This document shows, piece by piece, positions 1 through 7,895 of a stretch of DNA of 45,452 bases. The first letter of the stretch is position 1, and every line of letters begins with the position of its first letter. Position numbers and translations under genes: made by a program. The notes below the pieces were generated by a model. It was given only the letters and a program-made list of their open reading frames with translations. It did no database searches and was not told the origin of the DNA. Source of the stretch: JBELMB01 sp042088665 (GTDB taxonomy: Bacteria > Pseudomonadota > Alphaproteobacteria > Rhodobacterales > Rhodobacteraceae); contig JBELMB010000021.1 of assembly GCA_042088665.1 (NCBI GenBank), positions 1 to 45,452 on the forward strand, written 5' to 3'.

Positions 1-163
1 CGTGCCCGCCAACGCGACCTTTCTGCAAAAGGTCTACGTCGTGGCCCCACCCGGCGCGGAGGCCGCAAACTCGGAACGCACGCCCTTTCGGTTCTGGCTT
101 GAGGATCTCACCAACGGCGACCGGGCGTACAATGACACCATCTTCAACGGACGGGCAAACTGA
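1..163 (+). CDS. ccoG: CcoG/FixG/RdxA C-terminal end (partial)
   Basis: The reading frame that begins at base 2 is open to a TGA at 161-163. Its 53 residues include FLQKVYVVAPPG and PFRFWLEDLTNGDRA, and match the C-terminal Ig-like domain of CcoG, the membrane polyferredoxin that works in copper reduction for cbb3 cytochrome oxidase assembly. The N-terminal membrane and ferredoxin parts lie outside the window. The stop codon overlaps the ATG of the next gene (ATGA), as expected within a ccoGHIS operon. The identification rests mainly on this context plus the short C-terminal match. Confidence 0.85.
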   Translation, partial: VPANATFLQKVYVVAPPGAEAANSERTPFRFWLEDLTNGDRAYNDTIFNGRAN

Positions 164-627
164 TGACAAAGACAGAGTTCAAACTGACCGGCTGGCATGT
201 GTTCGCCCTGTTCGCGGCAGCGTTTTCGGTAATCATCGCGGTGAATGTGACGCTGGCCGTAAACGCCGTGCGCACCTTCCCCGGGGTTGAGACGGACAAT
301 TCCTACATTTCGTCCCAGACGTTTCAGGACCGCCGCGCGGCACAAGAGGCCCTTGGCTGGCAGGTGGCCGCACGCCATGACGGCGAGGTCCTGATGCTGG
401 AAATCCGCGATGAAGCGGGCCAGCCCGTGCAAGCCGCACGGCTGGACGCCACGCTGGGCCGCCCCACGCATGTGAAGGATGATCGCACCCCCCGGTTCCG
501 CTTTGACGGTCAGGCCTATGTCGCACAAGAGCAGCTGGACCCGGGCAACTGGAACATCCGCATGAAGGCCACCGCGCTCGATGGCACCCCCTTCGAGCAA
601 CGCGTCGTGTTCTACATCAACGGCTGA
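163..627 (+). CDS. ccoH: FixH/CcoH cbb3 oxidase assembly protein
   Basis: This is a 154-aa protein with a single N-terminal membrane segment (about residues 10-35, LTGWHVFALFAAAFSVIIAV) followed by a periplasmic domain, the FixH architecture. The signature region NTFPGVE-like 'RTFPGVETDNSYISSQ' follows the membrane span. FixH/CcoH is needed for assembly and stability of cbb3-type cytochrome c oxidase. The start overlaps the ccoG stop by four bases, so translation is probably coupled. ccoI follows after 59 bases that carry a small GC-rich palindrome. Confidence 0.93.
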   Translation: MTKTEFKLTGWHVFALFAAAFSVIIAVNVTLAVNAVRTFPGVETDNSYISSQTFQDRRAAQEALGWQVAARHDGEVLMLEIRDEAGQPVQAARLDATLGRPTHVKDDRTPRFRFDGQAYVAQEQLDPGNWNIRMKATALDGTPFEQRVVFYING

Positions 628-636
628 CCCCCAAGG

Positions 637-656
637 GCCCGGGGTCAACCCCGGGC
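637..656. repeat. GC-rich intergenic palindrome, family copy A
   Basis: GCCCGGGG, then the loop TCAA, then CCCCGGGC: a perfect 8-bp stem with a 4-base loop in the gap between ccoH and ccoI. It resembles the CGCGGGG-TNNA-CCCCGCG palindromes at 3159, 6548, 22073 and 28177. It has no T-run, so it is not a classical terminator. Confidence 0.7.
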
Positions 657-686
657 AACATTCTGTTCCACGAGAAGGCCACGTTC

Positions 687-2873
687 ATGACCGCCGCCCT
701 GCGTTCCGCCCCTTCGGCTTGCCCCGCCTGCGTCGCCGCACCCGCGGCCGAAGCCCTCGCAGAAGCCGCTTTGCCAAAAGAGGCACATGTGGTCCTGTCG
801 CTGCCGACGATCCACTGCGCCGCCTGCATGTCCACGATTGAACGGGCACTGCGCGCGACCCCGGGCGTGCACAGCGCAAGGGTGAACCTGACGCAAAAAC
901 GTGTGAGCATCGCAGCAGAGCCGGACATCACCGCCACACAGATGGTCGCCGTTGTCACCTCTGCGGGGTTCGAAGCGCATGAATTGGACACCACTGCGCT
1001 CTCGGCCACAACGACGGACAAGGCAGGTCGGGACCTGCTGATGCGCCTTGCCGTGGCAGGTTTTGCCGCAATGAACGTCATGTTGTTGTCCGTTGCCGTA
1101 TGGTCAGGCGCAGACGGCCAGACGCGCGACCTGTTCCACTGGATGTCCGCCTTGATCGTCGTGCCCGCGGTGGCCTTTTCGGCGCAGCCTTTCTTTCGCA
1201 ATGCGGTCAAAGCGCTTTCTGCGCGACGCCTGAACATGGACGTCCCGATATCGCTGGCGATCCTGTTGGCGCTGGTGACATCGCTCTGGGAGACGACCCT
1301 GTCGGGGGAGCACGCCTATTTCGACGCGGCGATTACGCTGACCTTCTTCCTCTTGACCGGGCGGTATCTGGACCACCGGACACGCTCCGTGGCGCGTTCC
1401 GCGGCAGAAGAACTGGCCGCGCTGGAGGTGCCGAAAGCCTGGCGTGTGACGTCCGAGGGGGAAGAAGAGGTTTCCGTTGCCGAGCTTTTGCCCGGGGATC
1501 TGCTGCGCGTGCGGCCCGGCGGGCGCATGCCGGTCGACGGTGAGATCCTCGACGGCAGTTCCGAAATCGACCGCTCTCTGCTGACCGGCGAAACACTGCC
1601 GGTGCAGGCCACGCCGGGGCAGGCTGTCTCCGCCGGGGAGGTCAACCTGACCGGCCCCCTGACCGTACGCGCCATTGCCGTCGGCCGGGACACATCCTTG
1701 CACCGCATGGCCGATCTCGTAGCGGTCGCAGAATCGGGCCGCTCGCGCTATACCTCGTTGGCCGACCGTGCGGCAAAGCTATACGCCCCGGGGGTTCACA
1801 TCCTGTCGGCCCTGTCCTTTGTGGGGTGGTTTCTCTACGCAGGCGACTTGCGCGTGGCGCTGAACATTGCCGCCGCGGTGCTTATCATCACATGCCCCTG
1901 CGCGCTTGGCCTCGCTGTGCCGACAGTCACCACAGCGGCCTCGGGCAAATTGTTCCGGCGCGGACTGCTGATCAAGAACGCAACTGCGCTGGAGCGGTTG
2001 GCACAGGTGGACACGGTGGTCTTTGACAAGACCGGCACGCTGACGGAGGGCACGCCCGAAGTCAGCAACCTCGGCGATCTCTCGCAAGAGGAGGCCAGAG
2101 TGGCCCTTGCCTTGGCGCTGGGCTCACACCATCCGTTGTCGCGGGCCCTGACACGCGCCGCACAGCAAGCTGGCATTGCCCCCGCGCGTGTCTTTGATAT
2201 CGAGGAACGGCCGGGCTACGGCACTGAAGGGGTCTGGAACGGCAAGCCGGTGCGCCTTGGGCGGGCCACATGGGCAAAGGGTGGGAACACCACGCAAACC
2301 GCCGCCTGGTTGCAGATCGGCGAGGCAGAGGGCCGCGCCATCACCTTTACCGACCATCTGCGGGACGGCGCGGCAGAAACCGTCGCGGCGTTTCTGGCCT
2401 CGGGCAAACGGGTGATCCTGATGTCCGGCGACACCGCAAGCGCAGTCGAAACCATGGCCCGGCGCCTGCACATCCCGCAGTGGATGGCCGAAGCACTCCC
2501 GGAGGACAAGGCCAAACGGATCGAGGCCCTGTCGCGCGAAGGCGCGCGCGTTCTCATGGTCGGAGACGGTTTGAACGACACAGTGGCGCTGGCAGCGGCG
2601 CATGTCTCGGTCTCTCCGGCCTCAGCGCTGGACGCTGCGCGGGTGGCCTCTGACATCGTGCTGCTGGGGCAATCCTTGTCGCCGCTGCCCGATGCTTTGC
2701 AAACGGCCTGCAAGGCGAGGCGCAGGATCAAGGAAAACTTTACCATCGCCACATGGTACAATGTCATCGCGGTGCCTCTGGCCATCGCGGGCCTCTGCTC
2801 GCCACTGATTGCCGCCTTGGCAATGTCTGCCAGTTCCATCACCGTTTCGCTGAACGCATTGCGTGTGAGGTGA
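687..2873 (+). CDS. ccoI: CcoI/FixI copper-translocating P1B-type ATPase
   Basis: A 728-aa heavy-metal P-type ATPase that exports Cu+ for cbb3 oxidase maturation. In order: a Cys-rich N-terminus; a heavy-metal-associated domain with CAAC at about 48-51; membrane helices; the TGE actuator motif (LLTGET, about 300); the intramembrane CPC metal site at 403-405; the phosphorylation motif DKTGT with the Asp at 447; and a C-terminal GDGLNDTVAL hinge. The position between ccoH and ccoS identifies it as the oxidase-assembly paralogue rather than a general CopA. The ATG at 687 has only a weak Shine-Dalgarno sequence (GAGAAGG). Confidence 0.96.
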   Translation: MTAALRSAPSACPACVAAPAAEALAEAALPKEAHVVLSLPTIHCAACMSTIERALRATPGVHSARVNLTQKRVSIAAEPDITATQMVAVVTSAGFEAHELDTTALSATTTDKAGRDLLMRLAVAGFAAMNVMLLSVAVWSGADGQTRDLFHWMSALIVVPAVAFSAQPFFRNAVKALSARRLNMDVPISLAILLALVTSLWETTLSGEHAYFDAAITLTFFLLTGRYLDHRTRSVARSAAEELAALEVPKAWRVTSEGEEEVSVAELLPGDLLRVRPGGRMPVDGEILDGSSEIDRSLLTGETLPVQATPGQAVSAGEVNLTGPLTVRAIAVGRDTSLHRMADLVAVAESGRSRYTSLADRAAKLYAPGVHILSALSFVGWFLYAGDLRVALNIAAAVLIITCPCALGLAVPTVTTAASGKLFRRGLLIKNATALERLAQVDTVVFDKTGTLTEGTPEVSNLGDLSQEEARVALALALGSHHPLSRALTRAAQQAGIAPARVFDIEERPGYGTEGVWNGKPVRLGRATWAKGGNTTQTAAWLQIGEAEGRAITFTDHLRDGAAETVAAFLASGKRVILMSGDTASAVETMARRLHIPQWMAEALPEDKAKRIEALSREGARVLMVGDGLNDTVALAAAHVSVSPASALDAARVASDIVLLGQSLSPLPDALQTACKARRRIKENFTIATWYNVIAVPLAIAGLCSPLIAALAMSASSITVSLNALRVR

Positions 2874-2904
2874 GCAATCTGGAAAGCGAGGAAAAGGATC
2901 CCGG

Positions 2905-3066
2905 ATGAACGTTCTGACCTATCTGATCCCGATTTCACTGGTGCTGGGGGCGCTGGGCCTTGGGTTCTTCGTCTTCACTCTGCGCAGCAGCCAGTATGAC
3001 GACCCGGAAGGGGATGCCCGGCGCATTCTTTCCGGCGACTACGACGACCGGCCCAAGCAGGATTGA
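2905..3066 (+). CDS. ccoS: CcoS cbb3-type oxidase assembly protein
   Basis: A 53-aa protein, typical of CcoS. It begins MNVLTYLIPISLVLGALGLG (one membrane helix, about residues 5-25). The next segment, FFVFTLRSSQYDDPEGDARR, contains the YDDPEGDA signature. CcoS is required for cofactor insertion into the CcoN subunit. The ATG lies 31 bases after the ccoI stop, with an AAAAGGAT ribosome-binding site. It closes the ccoGHIS cluster. Confidence 0.93.
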   Translation: MNVLTYLIPISLVLGALGLGFFVFTLRSSQYDDPEGDARRILSGDYDDRPKQD

Positions 3067-3154
3067 CCCAGTCACCGTTGTACCGTTCAGGACGGACCCA
3101 CACTGAGCCATCACCCCGACGGGCGACAGGGTCCAAGCCACAAGACCGCCCGAT

Positions 3155-3340
3155 GTAGCGCGGGGTTTACCCCGCGTGCCTCAGCAAGATGTCCGTGCAA
3201 TTCGCAACCCTCACGCCCGGTTTGCCATTTCTCTTGCCGCTGGCGAGACGATCTGGGGCACTTGCGGCGACCACACCAAAACGTCTTTTTGCGCCTCTCA
3301 ACGAGGAGCGGCGGCGCACGCGGGGCAAGCCCCGCGCTAC
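3155..3340. repeat. Facing pair of CGCGGGG palindromes (copies B and C)
   Basis: This 323-bp gap (3067-3389) between ccoS and the Lrp gene holds two copies of the palindrome family in opposite orientation. Copy B has arms at 3159-3165 and 3170-3176 around TTTA and is preceded by GTAG. Copy C has arms at 3319-3325 and 3330-3336 around CAAG and is followed by CTAC. Seen as one unit, GTAGCGCGGGG...GCGTGCC is mirrored about 160 bp away. I see no gene here. The layout resembles a REP/BIME-type pair. Confidence 0.7.
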
Positions 3341-3389
3341 ACGCTGTTGGCACTTGCGGATACCTTGAGGTCGCCCGCCAGATCGGCGT

Positions 3390-3848
3390 TCACACCGGCA
3401 GCGCCGTGGTCTTGAACACCGTGCGCAGCGCAAAGGAGGACTGCATCTGGGCCACGCCCGGCAAGCGCGTCAGGTACTGACGGTGGATCCGGGCAAAATC
3501 CTCTGTATCTTCGGCAACGACCTTGAGGATGTAGTCTGCCGTTCCTGCTGTCAGATGGCATTCCAGCACGGCGGGCACCCGCGCCACCGCGGTCTCAAAG
3601 GCTTCGAGGACTTCGTCCGCTTGCGTCTGCAGGGTAATCTCGACGAACACGGTGGCAGGCAAGCCCAGTTTGCGCGCATTCAGAAGCGCCACGTAGTCAC
3701 GCACGAACCCTTCTTGCTCAAGCCGCTGCACACGGCGATGGCAAGCCGACGCCGAAAGATGCACCTGCTCGGACAGCTCCGCATTCGAGATGCGCCCGCG
3801 GCGTTGCAAGACACGAAGGATTCGTCGATCCGTCTCATCCAGTTCCAT
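3390..3848 (-). CDS. Lrp/AsnC-family regulator, probably of alanine dehydrogenase (AldR-like)
   Basis: A 152-aa feast/famine regulator. It has an N-terminal winged helix-turn-helix (ETDRRILRVLQRRGRISNAE, then LSASACHRRVQRLEQEGFV at about 30-50) and a C-terminal ligand-binding RAM domain (about 65-145). The frame is open further upstream, but MELDETDRR at 3848 is the normal family start and the extra N-terminal sequence would read through the ald promoter. It is divergent from ald. In other Alphaproteobacteria this pair is AldR/Ald, with the regulator activating ald in response to alanine; that role is inferred here from position. Confidence 0.9.
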   Translation of the reverse strand: MELDETDRRILRVLQRRGRISNAELSEQVHLSASACHRRVQRLEQEGFVRDYVALLNARKLGLPATVFVEITLQTQADEVLEAFETAVARVPAVLECHLTAGTADYILKVVAEDTEDFARIHRQYLTRLPGVAQMQSSFALRTVFKTTALPV

Positions 3849-3884
3849 TTTTGCGAATAATCTCCGCCATTGGCCCGATTTTGT

Positions 3885-3904
3885 CGAAGGATAATGCGCC
3901 TTCG
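3885..3904. promoter_or_regulatory. Inverted repeat in the lrp-ald divergent promoter region
   Basis: CGAAGG and CCTTCG flank an 8-base AT-rich spacer (ATAATGCG) in the 138-bp space between the divergent Lrp-type regulator and ald. The position suits an operator for the regulator, but the assignment is only positional. Confidence 0.35.
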
Positions 3905-3986
3905 GCGTGCAGGATGCACGCGCTTCGCAGCGCTTTGCAACCAATCTGTGACATCCTTCCCTCATCGCACAACGGAGGAGAGCGCG

Positions 3987-5111
3987 ATGAAGATCGGATG
4001 CCCGACGGAGATCAAGGCGCAGGAGTTTCGCGTGGGTTTGACCCCGAACGCCGCGCGCGAAGCGGTGGCCCATGGCCACGAGGTGATGGTGCAACGGGGC
4101 GCAGGCCAGGGTGCCGGTTTTGCGGATGCGGACTACCTGGCGGCCGGCGCTCTTTTGGCGGACACCGCCGAAGAGCTGTTTGCCAGCGCCGAGATGATCG
4201 TCAAAGTCAAGGAGCCACAGCCCGAAGAGCGCGCCCGCCTGCGTGAGGGACAGCTGTTGTTCACCTATCTGCACCTTGCCCCTGATCCGGAGCAAACCCG
4301 GGACCTGCTGTCCTCCGGGGTGACGGCCATCGCCTATGAGACGGTGACCGATGCACAGGGCGGGCTGCCATTGCTCGCACCCATGTCAGAAGTGGCCGGC
4401 AAGCTCGCGCCGCAGATGGGCGCCTGGGCCTTGCAAAAGACCAACGGGGGGCGCGGTGTTCTCATGGGCGGCGTGCCCGGTGTCGCCCCGGCCCGAGCGG
4501 TTGTCATTGGCGGCGGCGTCGTGGGCACCCATGCAGCCCGGGTCGCGGCGGGCATGGGGGCAGAGGTCGTGGTTCTGGACCGCTCCCTGCCGCGGTTGCG
4601 GGCACTGGACGAGACCTTTGGCGGGCTCTTCCAGACACGGTTTGCGAGCGCGGGCGCCACAGCAGAACTGGTGGCGCAGGCAGAAATGGTGATCGGGGCC
4701 GTTCTGATCCCCGGCGCTGCGGCACCAAAGCTGGTGCGGCGCGCACAACTGTCAGAGATGTTGCCCGGTGCCGTCGTCGTGGACGTGGCCATCGATCAGG
4801 GCGGATGCTTTGAGACGTCGCGCGCGACGACGCATCAGGATCCCATCTACGAGGTCGATGGAATCGTGCACTACTGCGTGGCAAACATGCCGGGCGCTGC
4901 GGCGCGAACCGCCACGATTGCGCTGTCAAATGCCACCATGCCCTACATGCTCGCGCTGGCAGACAAGGGGTGGCGGCAGGCCTGTTCCGACGATCCTCAC
5001 CTGCTGAACGGGCTGAACGTGCACGCTGGCAAGCTGACCTATTTCGCGGTGGGCAAGGCGCTTGGCATTGATGTCACGGCGGCCCATCTGGTTGTCAAAT
5101 CAACGGGCTGA
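3987..5111 (+). CDS. ald: Alanine dehydrogenase
   Basis: A 374-aa NAD-dependent L-alanine dehydrogenase (alanine + NAD+ + H2O to pyruvate + ammonium + NADH). The family length and key residues are present: Lys75 (VKVKEP), His96 (YLHLAPD), the nucleotide-binding VIGGGVVGTHAA near 170-180, and the catalytic Asp near 270 (VDVAIDQGG). The ATG at 3987 follows a strong GGAGGAG. Upstream in-frame codons run through the promoter and are rejected. It is divergent from the Lrp-type gene. It allows use of alanine as a carbon and nitrogen source. Confidence 0.97.
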   Translation: MKIGCPTEIKAQEFRVGLTPNAAREAVAHGHEVMVQRGAGQGAGFADADYLAAGALLADTAEELFASAEMIVKVKEPQPEERARLREGQLLFTYLHLAPDPEQTRDLLSSGVTAIAYETVTDAQGGLPLLAPMSEVAGKLAPQMGAWALQKTNGGRGVLMGGVPGVAPARAVVIGGGVVGTHAARVAAGMGAEVVVLDRSLPRLRALDETFGGLFQTRFASAGATAELVAQAEMVIGAVLIPGAAAPKLVRRAQLSEMLPGAVVVDVAIDQGGCFETSRATTHQDPIYEVDGIVHYCVANMPGAAARTATIALSNATMPYMLALADKGWRQACSDDPHLLNGLNVHAGKLTYFAVGKALGIDVTAAHLVVKSTG

Positions 5112-5213
5112 CCCGGAGACGGGCGTCCTGCGTCTTGTTCACTCAGTGCTCGCCCGGGCCTGTCCCGCGGTGCGTGTTCGATCACGCATCGGCAACTCGA
5201 GGCAAGGCGGTCC

Positions 5214-5238
5214 GGGCGGGGGCACAGCGCCCCTGCCC
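5214..5238. terminator. GC-rich hairpin between convergent ald and mscL
   Basis: GGGCGGGGGC and GCCCCTGCCC pair with one mismatch around the loop ACAGC, in the gap between the convergent ald and mscL genes. There is no long T-tract on either strand, so termination is plausible but not certain. Confidence 0.45.
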
Positions 5239-5249
5239 CGACCCCATTG

Positions 5250-5678
5250 TCAGCCGCGCGTTTTCAGCGAGTCGCGGATCTCCAACAGGACGTCCAACTC
5301 GCTCGGTCCGGCCGGTGCAGCCTCTTCTGCCTCGGTTTCCTGAACGGCGGCTGCCTTGATGCGGTTGACCATCTTGACCAGCATGAAGACAACGAAGGCG
5401 ACAATCAGAAAGTTGATCACGGCCATGACAAACCGCCCGATGGCAAAGACCGGTGCACCGGCATCTTCGGCTGCCTTGAGCGACAGATAGGACTCCCCGT
5501 TCAACGCGTAGAACCAGCCGGAAAAATCGATACCGCCCGTAAAGAGAGCGATGATCGGATTGATCAGATCACCCACAAGTGACGTGACAATCGCCGTGAA
5601 GGCAGCGCCGATGATGATACCGACGGCCATGTCCACGACATTGCCCTTGGCGATGAAATCTCTGAATTCCTGGATCAT
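5250..5678 (-). CDS. mscL: Large-conductance mechanosensitive channel MscL
   Basis: A 142-aa MscL. N-terminal amphipathic MIQEFRDFIAKGNVVDMAVG leads into TM1 (about 15-45, IIIGAAFTAIVTSLVGDLI). A periplasmic loop follows, then TM2 (about 75-100, FVMAVINFLIVAFVVFMLV) and a charged, Glu/Ala-rich C-terminal helix ending LLEIRDSLKTRG. It is a homopentameric safety valve for hypo-osmotic shock. The ATG at 5678 has an ideal GGGAGGG site five bases upstream; longer readings of the frame are not needed. Confidence 0.97.
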   Translation of the reverse strand: MIQEFRDFIAKGNVVDMAVGIIIGAAFTAIVTSLVGDLINPIIALFTGGIDFSGWFYALNGESYLSLKAAEDAGAPVFAIGRFVMAVINFLIVAFVVFMLVKMVNRIKAAAVQETEAEEAAPAGPSELDVLLEIRDSLKTRG

Positions 5679-5837
5679 TGTACCCTCCCAGCCCGGGAAA
5701 GATCCTGTGCAGATCCCGGGACGTTTCAAAAGTTAACACTCGGGATGCGCCTTCGCACACTCAGCGCTCTGGGAAAGCGGGAAAACATGGCTACGTTTCC
5801 CACGATAGCGAACCGAATCCCTGAAAGGTGCCCGCCC

Positions 5838-6536
5838 ATGTTTGACCTGGCAACCCATCCGATCTCTGCGCGTTGGCCCGCAGAGCATCCCGACCGCATC
5901 CAGCTTTATTCTTTCCCGACGCCGAATGGTGTCAAGGTTTCGATCATGCTCGAAGAGACCGGGCTGGCTTATGAGCCGCATCTTGTCACGCTGAAAGATG
6001 CCGACGTGAAAAGCCCTGAATTCCTGAGCCTGAACCCGAACAACAAGATCCCTGCGATCATTGACCCGAACGGCCCGGATGGTGCGGCGCTGGCCCTGTT
6101 CGAAAGCGGGGCGATCCTGCTGTACCTTGCGGAGAAGTCCGGCCAGTTTCATGGCGAGACCGCCGCAGAAAAGCACCAGATCACCCAGTGGCTGATGTTC
6201 CAGATGGGGGGGCTTGGACCGATGTTTGGCCAGGTGGGCTTTTTCTACAAGTTTGCCGGCAAGGACATCGAGGATCCGCGCCCACGCGCCCGCTATCTCA
6301 ACGAGGCCAAGCGCCTGTTGAACGTGGTCGAGACGCAGTTGGAGGGCAAGGACTGGATCGCCGGATCCTATTCCATCGCCGATATGGCGATTGCCCCCTG
6401 GCTGCGTGCGCTGGACTTCTATGGCACCCGCGACGCGCTGGGATGGGACGACCATCCCAATGCCGTGGCTTATCTGGCGCGTTTTCTGGAACGGCCCAAG
6501 GTGCAGGGCGCGCTGAACGTCCCGCCGCGTCCCTGA
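5838..6536 (+). CDS. Glutathione S-transferase family protein (YfcG/Ure2-like)
   Basis: A 232-aa protein with an N-terminal thioredoxin-like domain (IQLYSFPTPNGVKVSIMLEE, then the cis-Pro region NPNNKIPAIID and the FESGAILLYLAEK glutathione-binding element) and an all-helical C-terminal domain (about 115-220). The PTPNG motif and the Asn after Pro suggest the Nu/YfcG class with disulfide-reductase activity. The start MFDLATHPIS at 5838 follows GAAAGGTG; upstream in-frame ATGs lack good sites. No functional partner is evident nearby. Confidence 0.9.
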   Translation: MFDLATHPISARWPAEHPDRIQLYSFPTPNGVKVSIMLEETGLAYEPHLVTLKDADVKSPEFLSLNPNNKIPAIIDPNGPDGAALALFESGAILLYLAEKSGQFHGETAAEKHQITQWLMFQMGGLGPMFGQVGFFYKFAGKDIEDPRPRARYLNEAKRLLNVVETQLEGKDWIAGSYSIADMAIAPWLRALDFYGTRDALGWDDHPNAVAYLARFLERPKVQGALNVPPRP

Positions 6537-6547
6537 CGCCTGCTGGT

Positions 6548-6567
6548 GCGCGGGGTCAACCCCGCGC
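6548..6567. repeat. CGCGGGG palindrome, family copy D
   Basis: GCGCGGGG, loop TCAA, CCCCGCGC: a perfect 8-bp stem 11 bases after the GST stop codon, between two convergent genes. It belongs to the same family as the elements at 637, 3159, 22073 and 28177. Confidence 0.75.
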
Positions 6568-6627
6568 AACATGCCCCTGCGCTGGCCCGGCGGGTCTGGT
6601 CCCCGCCGAGGGTCTCGCTCAGGTGGC

Positions 6628-7077
6628 TTACCCCGGCAGCGTGCCTTTCTGGACGTATGTCAGGATCTCGACCACCTGCGCAGGCGTGCGCGCCACGGCG
6701 AGTGCGGCTGCGTCGACTTCTTTCAGCGCGTGGTCGTGGTCTGGTTGCTGGAGGATGATCAGCGACTTGCCCAGCGCCGCGGCATAGCCCGCGTCGAAGG
6801 CGGCATTCCATTGCCGGTACTTCTCGCCAAACCGCACGACAACCACGTCGGCATCCGCGATGCCCTTGCGCGTGCGAATGGCATTGACCATGGCGCCCTT
6901 GTGGTCGTGCCAATACTTGTTGGGCTCTTCCCCAAGGATCGCGACGCCACAATCATCGCTGGCGGCGTGATCGGTTACGGGGGCGGAAAAGCTGATATCG
7001 AGGCCGACCGCACCATTGGTGATCTGGTCGCGCCAGTCGGTGTGGATCTCGCCGGACAGGTAGACGGAGAGGGTCAT
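6628..7077 (-). CDS. YtoQ-family protein
   Basis: A 149-aa soluble protein beginning MTLSVYLSGEIHTDWRDQI, with the run ADADVVVVRFGEKYRQWNAA and a conserved ILQQPDHDHALKEVD near the end. I recognise this as the YtoQ family. It shares the general look of nucleoside 2-deoxyribosyltransferase-like Rossmann folds (YLSGE at the first strand, then a W/D-rich loop), but its function is unknown to me. The start at 7077 follows GGAGCCCTTG on the reverse strand; the few residues upstream in the frame are unlikely to be translated. Confidence 0.8.
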   Translation of the reverse strand: MTLSVYLSGEIHTDWRDQITNGAVGLDISFSAPVTDHAASDDCGVAILGEEPNKYWHDHKGAMVNAIRTRKGIADADVVVVRFGEKYRQWNAAFDAGYAAALGKSLIILQQPDHDHALKEVDAAALAVARTPAQVVEILTYVQKGTLPG

Positions 7078-7430
7078 CAAGGGCTCCTTGTTAAGGTTTG
7101 GCATAGCCTATGGCACATATGGTCGAAGGCAAGGGGACAGGTGGCAGGGATCGGGGGGGAACGGGCCCTGTGACCCGGCCAAAACCGGGGTATCGCCACG
7201 CGTGAATGGTGCGGCGAACACCACTCTGGAGCCAGGCCAGCCTGCTAGAGCCAGCCCAGTGCGACGTCGAACGGCAGCGACATCCGTCACGTGCCCAGAC
7301 GTCTCTCGGCGAAGCGCACCCGCCTTGCGAAGATCACAGGCCTGCGCGCATTGGAGAAGGGCACAAGAAGCACCCCCCACCCGCGTCATCCGAATGGCGG
7401 CAGCGCAACGATGGCTGCCAGCAGATCACG
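7078..7430. other. Gap with no recognisable gene
   Basis: This 353-bp stretch holds the upstream region of the YtoQ gene and then the downstream side of the gene that ends at 7431. Open frames cross it on several frames but show no recognisable protein or good ribosome-binding site. A short hairpin, CCCGG-CCAAAA-CCGGG, lies near 7174-7190. I see nothing else. Confidence 0.4.
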
Positions 7431-7811
7431 TCAGTACCCGAGCCGCCGGTCGAAGCGCCAGTCGCGGTTCAACTCGCCGTCGCAGTACCCCCATTTCATC
7501 TTGAAACCCGGGGCATCCTTGCTGTTGGTCAAAAGCAACCGCCCCCAGTGGTCGGAACCCGCTATCGGCTCGTCGCATGCCTGATCGGACTCGTCTTCGA
7601 CCCAGTAACCGGTCAGCATTCCGCCGTCCCAATCGAGGAAGAACTGCCCGTTCTCATTGCCATATTTGCCGGCGTACCCCTCTGCGTCGCCCTCTATGGC
7701 AACCGCACCCCAACTGGTTTCCCAAGTCCCTGCAAAGCTGCCGACACTTTCCTGCGCTGCGACGGCAAAGGCGCTGCAAGACAGCGCCGCCGCCATGATC
7801 CAATGCTTCAT
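7431..7811 (-). CDS. Small secreted protein of unknown function
   Basis: 126 aa. It starts MKHWIMAAALSCSAFAVAAQ, a classical Sec signal peptide with probable cleavage after AVAAQ. The mature part is Trp/Gly-rich (GTWETSWGAV, YAGKYGNENGQFFLDWDGG, GYWVEDESDQAC, DHWGRLLLT). This pattern suggests a small beta-rich lipocalin-like barrel; that is inference. An in-frame start nine codons upstream would spoil the signal peptide, so 7811 is preferred. It is a single gene with no obvious operon partner. Confidence 0.75.
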   Translation of the reverse strand: MKHWIMAAALSCSAFAVAAQESVGSFAGTWETSWGAVAIEGDAEGYAGKYGNENGQFFLDWDGGMLTGYWVEDESDQACDEPIAGSDHWGRLLLTNSKDAPGFKMKWGYCDGELNRDWRFDRRLGY

Positions 7812-7895
7812 TCCGATCTCTTGTTCGTTTTGCGGCACATTAGACCAAGGCGCAGCACCGTCAAACCGTTGAGCGGCCGCAGATCGGCGCCGGTC

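Noticed and set aside
34..648. Long reverse-strand ORF opposite ccoG/ccoH
   Set aside because: It is the antisense of two clear genes and shows no domain or ribosome-binding site.
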